Shown piece after piece: positions 23,132-28,621 of a stretch of DNA of 28,621 nucleotides (positions are counted from its first letter, which is position 1; each line of letters opens with the position of its first letter). The notes beneath the pieces are model-generated. The model searched no databases. It was not told the DNA's origin and saw only the letters and a program-made list of their open reading frames with translations. This stretch comes from JAAFIP01 sp043718065 (GTDB lineage Bacteria > Pseudomonadota > Gammaproteobacteria > Burkholderiales > Burkholderiaceae_C), in the NCBI GenBank assembly GCA_043718065.1, contig JAYSWJ010000141.1, positions 1-28,621 on the forward strand. The letters run 5' to 3'. A program made the position numbers and the translations under genes.

Positions 23132-24250
23132 TTATTTGCGCACGCCGCTCAGCACAACCTCTACCCTGCGGTTGGGCAATAGGCACTCTTGCAACTCGGC
23201 ATTCGAGCGAAATTTGGTCTTGGTACAAGCCTCGATCTGCGCCGTGTCAGCTTTAAATTCAGTGCCGATCAGACTAGCCGGCACGCCCGCGTTCACCATG
23301 TAGGTCTGAATAGTGTTCACGCGGTCTTGTGACAGTTTGATGTTGTAGTTGGCGTCGCCCGTGTTGTTTAAGCGGTCAGCATGGCCAATCAGCTTAATAC
23401 TATTGACTGTGACTGCGCCGCCTTTAACCTGGGCTATCAGCGTATCTAACTGATCTTTGGTGTACGGGCGCACATTGAACATGTCACGTTTGTCAAAGTT
23501 AAACAAAACATTAGCGGCTGCGTTAACAGGCATGGCCGCCGCAGGTGCCGTCGTGAGTACAGGAGGGGGAACTGCCGCTACGGGCGCAGGAGCAGACGCG
23601 CACGCCTGGGCGGCTTTTTGGGCATCGCCGATCAAGTCTTCTGCAATCTGCACATAGGGCTTGGCATGACGCCATTGCTGTTGGTTAAATTCATTGCCTG
23701 CATGCACTAGCTCTACTTCGGCACACGCAGTTTTTTGCTCTGCGCAACGCCAGCCTGCACTGTCTTTAAGCTTGGCAGCTGCGTCCCATAAGTCTTGGCG
23801 CAGCTTGCTAGCGTCGTTTACTAGCGGGGTTTGCAGCGCAGGGTTGGTGGCACCCGTGACTGCGCCACCTTTGCCAAAGTAGTCTGTAATTTTGAAAGAC
23901 TCCTCGTAGGCTAAGCGTGGAAAGTTGCTACGGTCATTGCGTGTGTACTCGTGCACGCTCACATCTAACCAGCACTGCGCTTTGGCCAAGCTGTAGCTGG
24001 CCACACGCTGGCTACGCGTGTCGTTGAGTGATTTAATGCGGCCTTGTTGGGCTTCGTAGTTAGCGTAATCGGTGTTAATGGCTTGGTCGGTAATGGATTG
24101 TGTGCTCGCCGGCGCTGTTGTGCTGTTTGGTAGCTGACCTGCCGTGCTGGAACACCCCGCAAGTACCAGCGCTGACAGGGTCAAGGCTACTGCCGGGAAT
24201 GCGCCCACACGGTAAGTGTCACGCGTGGCTGAGCTAGCTTGTAGTTTCAT
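23132..24250 (-). CDS. OmpA-like peptidoglycan-binding lipoprotein
   Basis: A 372-residue outer-membrane lipoprotein from the ATG at 24250, which has an AGAGGCTC ribosome site; the frame extends to 24301 but lacks one there. The lipobox is VLAGC (C33) after a long basic n-region. A helical, cysteine-containing middle (about residues 50-250) follows, with no family I recognise. The C-terminal OmpA domain (about residues 260-372) has VLFNFDKRDMF, IGHADRLNNTGDANYNIKLS, QDRVNTIQTYM and NRRVEVVL, including the aspartate and arginine that hold diaminopimelate. It would tie the outer membrane to the cell wall. It is the last of three genes read together with the beta-barrel protein and the DUF11 protein. 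Confidence 0.88.
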   Translation of the reverse strand: MKLQASSATRDTYRVGAFPAVALTLSALVLAGCSSTAGQLPNSTTAPASTQSITDQAINTDYANYEAQQGRIKSLNDTRSQRVASYSLAKAQCWLDVSVHEYTRNDRSNFPRLAYEESFKITDYFGKGGAVTGATNPALQTPLVNDASKLRQDLWDAAAKLKDSAGWRCAEQKTACAEVELVHAGNEFNQQQWRHAKPYVQIAEDLIGDAQKAAQACASAPAPVAAVPPPVLTTAPAAAMPVNAAANVLFNFDKRDMFNVRPYTKDQLDTLIAQVKGGAVTVNSIKLIGHADRLNNTGDANYNIKLSQDRVNTIQTYMVNAGVPASLIGTEFKADTAQIEACTKTKFRSNAELQECLLPNRRVEVVLSGVRK

Positions 24251-24327
24251 AAGAGCCTCTAGATGGAATGGTGGTTTAGCTGTAGTGGTTGGGGGAGTCA
24301 AAGCAAAGCGCTGGGTCTTTTCTTTAG

Positions 24328-27300
24328 TTAACGGTTGAGCGCGCGATTGACATCCGTGTCTTTGCCTTGGAACAAAGATGCATCGAATTTGAAGCGCAGG
24401 CGCATGTAGACGCCTTTGTTGGTGTACTCCGATCCAGTCAGCTGGGCGTCGCTAAAACCCATCCAGTTAACACCCGCAGACAACCACAAATTTTGGCGGA
24501 GTAAATAGCCTACTTCAGCGCCTTGCGCCCATTGCATGGACGAGCCTTGCGGGCTGTACATGTAGTTGGTCATCAAACCGACGTCCCAGTTCTCAGTGAC
24601 ATCGTAGGTCAGGCGTCCACCAACTAGCCATGCGCTGTAGCCCTGCTGGCCTGCAGGCAGTGTTTTGTCCGTTGTCTTTTTCATAGCCAATCGCCCGTTG
24701 ATCCACCAAGGGCGGCTGGGGTGATAGTCGCCATGCAAGCTGACCACATGGGTACGGTAGTTATCGGCGATGCCCAAGGCAGCGCTGGTACCCAGTTGGT
24801 CTTTTGCTGTCTTGTACTCGTAGCGTGCCAGTGCGTTCCAGCGGTTGTGGTCTACGGGGCGCCACGCTGCACCGATTTGAAAACGGTCTTCTAACTTGGT
24901 GCCGCCGTCATGGTTATTTTGGTACAACAGGTAATTGCGCGCCAGCATAGTCCAGTCACGGTCGATCTTGCGCGCCACACTGACAGTGCTCAAGTATTGA
25001 TCCTGCGTGTTGTTGCCCGCCACTGATTTATCATCGAATACACGGCGAAACTCTACACGTCCACTGGCACGCCACAGCGCGCTTGCGCTGTAGTCCACCC
25101 CAGCATTGATGGCAAATGCTTCGCGCGTAGTGCCATTGAATATTTTTAGGAACTCTGCACCACCGGTGTACACAACGCCCTCAGCGTAGTTCCAACTGTT
25201 GCGCACACCACTGGCAAGTTGCATATCGCGGTCTAGTGCGTTGCTGCTGCTCAGGGAGTCGCGCATTCTAAATTCGCTGTACACCGTGGGGCCTGAGGCA
25301 AACGTGTTGTCAATGCCGGCCACAAAACTGTTGCTGCGGCCCGTTGGATTAAGCGCCGCCGCCGATGTCAAGCCGGTACGCGTTTCAAAACGTGCATATA
25401 GTTTGCTGCGCTCGCTGATCTGATAGGAGGTTCCTAATGCCAAACGGCGCTGGTTTTCAGTACCCGCTTCGGCTTCACCGCTTACAGACCAACGGTCCGT
25501 CACGCGGTAGTTGGCACCTAGTCGCAAGCTGGTCGCGCTAATCGTGTTGGGGTTTAAGCCTGTGGCCGCCGTGGTGGATCCGCCTCCTAGTGTGGCAATA
25601 CCTGTTGCCGGATTAAGCGCATCTGTGCCAAGTCCGTAGAATCCACCGCCTTGCGTGGAGTTACCGGCAATAAAAGCCGTGCTCCCATAGCCTGCTTCTT
25701 CTTTTGTGCGACGCACAGAACCGTCCAGTGTGAGGCGGTCTGTAACGTTCCACATTAAGCCCAAAGCATAGGCATCACGCGCAGGGCTGTTGGATAGGGC
25801 GGCGTCTTGATTGCGCTGTGCAGAGCCATAAGTTGACAGGGTATCGCTAAATTTGTAGCGTGCAGACAAGCCAATTTCTTCTTTGCCCTCGCTCACACTT
25901 GCGGCGGGGTTGTAGAAGTCACGTTCCGCGCGCAAGAACCAACCGCGTGTGTCCCAACTGCCTTGGTTGTAATTGCTTTCTAAGCGTATGGCATTGCCAT
26001 TGCGATCCTTGCGCACCTCACCCACAGCGCCGCTAGGTGTCAAGGTAAATGCACTACCTACAGCGTACGCGGATGATGCAGAGTTGGCCACCTCCAGCAC
26101 GATAGCACCCGCACCAGAACCAGCTTTACCTAGACGCACAGTAGCGTTCACGCTGCCCAAGCGATAAGGCGACTGCGGATTTTTGTCCTCTGCATAGCTG
26201 CCACCAAGCTCAAAGTTCTCACCTAACTTGACTTGGCCATCTACGCCGTAGGTCAAAAATTTCTTGCCGCCTTGCTCAACTTCGTAGGTGATGCGCAAAC
26301 TCTGCGGGTCACCGTTAAGGTTGATGCTACTGATAGGCGACTTGAGAATAATGCGGCCAGAGAACGGCTCAAACGTGTAGTCAATAGATCTTTGTAGCAG
26401 CTGCACTGTTTTAACCACCCCCAACGCGTTCTTGTCGCGGGTGATGATTTCAACCTTCTCAGAGTTTTCTACGGCTTGGTTGCTCGATACGCTGAACGGA
26501 CCCGATGTTCCGTTACCTGCGTATTCTTCAACCAGTTGTTTCTGGTTTTCGTCAAACAAGAAACCGTTCGCAAAATAATTGGACTGCTCGTAATGACCAC
26601 GAAAACCTGTTGCGGTGCGGTTGTAAGCGCCCAAATTACGGCTACTGACACTGGCCACAGCGCCGCCACCAGTTAATTGGCTAAAGCCATCGCCAGTGGA
26701 AAAGTCGCCATACAAAGCATAGCTTTTTCCAGAGTCTAGGCGTACATACAAACGATCGCGGCTACGCGCCTCAAAGCCATTGATCGACGAATCGCCATAC
26801 ACGGGATAGAAGCGATTGGGATCCACATCACGCGATAAACGCGCGTTGGTTTCTTTGTCAGAGTCAAACGCTGCTGTTAGCAGCATGTCGCCACGTACTT
26901 TGCCTTTAAGAAAAAACGCGCTGCGCAAACCCGCACTGCCTTTGCCATTGCTAAACTCTTGCGTCCAGCGGCTTAGCTCTCGCTCAAAACCATCGTCAAT
27001 GCGCACTGGCACGATGCTGTTACTAGCGTTCTTCTTCCAACTCAAGATACCGTCGATCAAACCAGCGGCCACCATGTCGCGCAGCTCTGGCAGATAAGAA
27101 ATCGTACCGTTGGCTACTGCACTGCCTGCCGTAATGCGCACCTTGACGTCTGTAGACTCCATAGGCGCTAGCAACACAAAGTTGCCCACTCCATCCACCA
27201 CCTTGAGTTGTACGCCGGGTGTCACTTTGTCCACATCTAAGCGACCGGGGCCAAGCTCGTCTGTCTTAGCACCGGCAATCAAAACACGGCCTGCGCTGTG

Positions 27301-27699
27301 TTCAATAGTTACCAGCGTCTCGCCCTTGACTGGCGCGCCTTCTTTGTCAAACAAGCGAACAGTCACTTGGTTAGTGCTCTGGCCATCTGCAGGTAAGTCA
27401 TTTTTTTCGACCTCGACTGCTACGCGCGCTACTTGCTCGTTAGCGCTGTAATCAACCCCCGAAACCGACCCACGCAGCACAGATGGCGGCGTGGTTTGCT
27501 GCGAAGGCAATGGTTGTGCAACCAAAGGCCGGTACGACGACTGTGACCATGCTGCACCAGATAATGTGGCACATACCAACGCACACGCCGCGGCGAGAGG
27601 GGACGCTGCGCCAAGATAATGATGCGCGCGTTTTGAAGACTTGAGCTGAACGGTCATAGTGGATGCAAATGGTGAAGCGGAGTTGAATGCTTGAGTCAT
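24328..27699 (-). CDS. Large outer-membrane beta-barrel protein with an N-terminal Big-1 domain
   Basis: A 1123-residue outer-membrane protein. The signal peptide is unusually long, with its hydrophobic core at about residues 30-50 and a cut near AWS-Q. Residues about 85-180 form a bacterial Ig-like (Big-1, invasin/intimin type) domain (KNDLPADGQSTNQVTVRLFD). From about residue 200 the sequence is a long beta-barrel rich in alternating strands, with the block DPNRFYPVYGDSS, then YVRLDSGKSYALYGDFSTG, typical of a large uncharacterised OMP group found beside DUF11 proteins. No TonB box or plug domain is apparent, so it is not an ordinary TonB receptor. A GGGAGA ribosome site precedes the start, 11 bp after the stop of the DUF11 gene. 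An in-frame ATG at 27657 is a weaker alternative. A secretion or display role for the DUF11 protein is inferred from position only. Confidence 0.82.
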   Translation of the reverse strand: MTQAFNSASPFASTMTVQLKSSKRAHHYLGAASPLAAACALVCATLSGAAWSQSSYRPLVAQPLPSQQTTPPSVLRGSVSGVDYSANEQVARVAVEVEKNDLPADGQSTNQVTVRLFDKEGAPVKGETLVTIEHSAGRVLIAGAKTDELGPGRLDVDKVTPGVQLKVVDGVGNFVLLAPMESTDVKVRITAGSAVANGTISYLPELRDMVAAGLIDGILSWKKNASNSIVPVRIDDGFERELSRWTQEFSNGKGSAGLRSAFFLKGKVRGDMLLTAAFDSDKETNARLSRDVDPNRFYPVYGDSSINGFEARSRDRLYVRLDSGKSYALYGDFSTGDGFSQLTGGGAVASVSSRNLGAYNRTATGFRGHYEQSNYFANGFLFDENQKQLVEEYAGNGTSGPFSVSSNQAVENSEKVEIITRDKNALGVVKTVQLLQRSIDYTFEPFSGRIILKSPISSINLNGDPQSLRITYEVEQGGKKFLTYGVDGQVKLGENFELGGSYAEDKNPQSPYRLGSVNATVRLGKAGSGAGAIVLEVANSASSAYAVGSAFTLTPSGAVGEVRKDRNGNAIRLESNYNQGSWDTRGWFLRAERDFYNPAASVSEGKEEIGLSARYKFSDTLSTYGSAQRNQDAALSNSPARDAYALGLMWNVTDRLTLDGSVRRTKEEAGYGSTAFIAGNSTQGGGFYGLGTDALNPATGIATLGGGSTTAATGLNPNTISATSLRLGANYRVTDRWSVSGEAEAGTENQRRLALGTSYQISERSKLYARFETRTGLTSAAALNPTGRSNSFVAGIDNTFASGPTVYSEFRMRDSLSSSNALDRDMQLASGVRNSWNYAEGVVYTGGAEFLKIFNGTTREAFAINAGVDYSASALWRASGRVEFRRVFDDKSVAGNNTQDQYLSTVSVARKIDRDWTMLARNYLLYQNNHDGGTKLEDRFQIGAAWRPVDHNRWNALARYEYKTAKDQLGTSAALGIADNYRTHVVSLHGDYHPSRPWWINGRLAMKKTTDKTLPAGQQGYSAWLVGGRLTYDVTENWDVGLMTNYMYSPQGSSMQWAQGAEVGYLLRQNLWLSAGVNWMGFSDAQLTGSEYTNKGVYMRLRFKFDASLFQGKDTDVNRALNR

Positions 27700-27710
27700 G
27701 TCAGTCTCCC

Positions 27711-28621
27711 TTATTGGGCATTGCGCACATTAGCGCCTTGCGTATTGCTGGATGAGCCGGGTATTTGCGGTACCGGTTTGTTTTGCTCGGGCACAGAATC
27801 AGAACCCCCGTTATTAGTTCTCGGCACTACCAGCGGCTGGTTGGCACTATCTGTGCCACGCTGCGGGTACGAAGGTGACTTGCCCTCGAACTTCAAGGCA
27901 GGTTGTCCTGTTTTTTCTGTATCGGTAGAGCGCACTTCACCTTGTGTTCTGCGTGCTTTGACTTGTTCTAGTGTGGTGTTGGAACAAGACCCTTCGGCAA
28001 AGTCGGCACGGATAATCTGCCCACTCTTCACATCTAAGAAAATGCTGTTGCCGTCGCCTAGATTGCGGTTGCTGGTGGTGGTCATGCGAGAGCCACGGGG
28101 CATGGTCAGCATGTCTACGCTGATCACATGTGACTTGGCAGATATGCCGCAGTAGCTGTACTTGCCTTCGCTGTCAGTCACAAAATAGGTGCCATCTTCC
28201 ATATACATGCGCACAGCGGGTATGCCCAGCTCTTCAGCATCTTGGATGTGGTTGTTGTTGCAATCCACGAACACTTTGCCCACAACGCAGCCGTCGCTGG
28301 TAAACACGCCGTCTGTCACCTTTACTTTGGCTTGCGCTTCATTGGAGACAGAGGTGCCTGACTTGGCTTGTACGCGGTTAATACCATCGCCTTGTTGGGC
28401 ACCTACGCCAATACGCACACGGTATTGCAGCAAGTATTCAGCACCCACCTGCAACGCTTGGGTAGTGGTGTAGTCCAAAACAGCGCCCACTCCACCGCTG
28501 GGGTCAGCAATCGCGGTGGACATTACTGTGCCAGGCAGAGTAGCTTGCGATGTGCCCAAGATATACCTGAAGCCTGCAGGCAGACGGTCAGTGATGCTCA
28601 CACCGGCGGGTACTACCGACT
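27711..28621 (-). CDS. DUF11/SdrD-B repeat surface protein, C-terminal part (5' end outside the window)
   Basis: The frame is open to the end of the window, so the GTG at 28601 is internal and about 303 residues of a larger protein are seen. The first part, VPAGVSITDRLPAGFRYILG, is the typical end strand of a DUF11 (conserved repeat) domain. After about 100 residues comes an SdrD-B/Cna-B-like module: GKVFVDCNNNHIQDAEELGI, then DGTYFVTDSEGKYSY, the calcium-type DxNxNxxxD pattern. The last 90 residues are polar, low in order and end NVRNAQ; no LPXTG or beta-barrel anchor is present. Such repeat proteins are surface or secreted adhesins. It is the first of three closely spaced genes; the upstream part should carry more repeats and a signal peptide. 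Confidence 0.85.
   Translation of the reverse strand, partial: SVVPAGVSITDRLPAGFRYILGTSQATLPGTVMSTAIADPSGGVGAVLDYTTTQALQVGAEYLLQYRVRIGVGAQQGDGINRVQAKSGTSVSNEAQAKVKVTDGVFTSDGCVVGKVFVDCNNNHIQDAEELGIPAVRMYMEDGTYFVTDSEGKYSYCGISAKSHVISVDMLTMPRGSRMTTTSNRNLGDGNSIFLDVKSGQIIRADFAEGSCSNTTLEQVKARRTQGEVRSTDTEKTGQPALKFEGKSPSYPQRGTDSANQPLVVPRTNNGGSDSVPEQNKPVPQIPGSSSNTQGANVRNAQ

Noticed and set aside
24328..27699. TonB-dependent receptor
   Set aside because: No plug domain or TonB box is visible ahead of the barrel; a Big-1 domain occupies that place.

Overview
The window is a stretch of moderately GC-rich chromosome from a betaproteobacterium, most likely Burkholderiales and probably Comamonadaceae. This is inferred from the protein sequences: a fused malic enzyme/phosphotransacetylase, a DsbA whose precursor starts with a twin-arginine motif, a LipB with an insert before its catalytic lysine, and MCE-family lipid-transport genes. 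Codon use and gene density look uniform. I see no tRNA, rRNA, CRISPR array, integrase or transposase.

Layout. Positions 1-1222 hold the 3' part of maeB. Next come a secreted guanyl-specific ribonuclease with a barstar-like inhibitor gene (1471-2562), a bidirectional terminator (2664-2704), and two tandem fasciclin-domain proteins on the minus strand, divergent from a TetR regulator (2733-4748). A housekeeping block follows: argS, a SPOR-domain protein and dsbA (4839-8083), closed by a terminator. A lipid-transport cluster (8183-10965) encodes an MCE protein, a TPR-like lipoprotein and an MlaE-like permease, with no ATPase beside them. The minus strand then carries a zinc-ribbon membrane protein and an MFS transporter (10988-13134), lipA, a DUF481 outer-membrane protein, lipB and a membrane-linked cysteine-cluster protein (13247-16699), then an overlapping SMP-30-lactonase/aldose-1-epimerase pair (16964-18768).

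Positions 18991-22927 on the plus strand encode a periplasmic aldehyde oxidoreductase of the PaoABC type: a Tat-exported 2Fe-2S subunit, a FAD/4Fe-4S subunit and a molybdopterin subunit. The molybdopterin gene is interrupted by a single in-frame TAG that removes the catalytic glutamate. The cluster would oxidise aldehydes in the periplasm if intact.

The right end (23132-28621, minus strand) is a three-gene cell-surface module: the 3' end of a DUF11/SdrD-B repeat protein, an 1123-residue Big-1 plus beta-barrel outer-membrane protein, and an OmpA-like lipoprotein. It is the best candidate here for a poorly described system. A short repeat of about 50 bp, not matching any gene, occurs at three intergenic sites (2594-2644, 16876-16927, 23011-23062).
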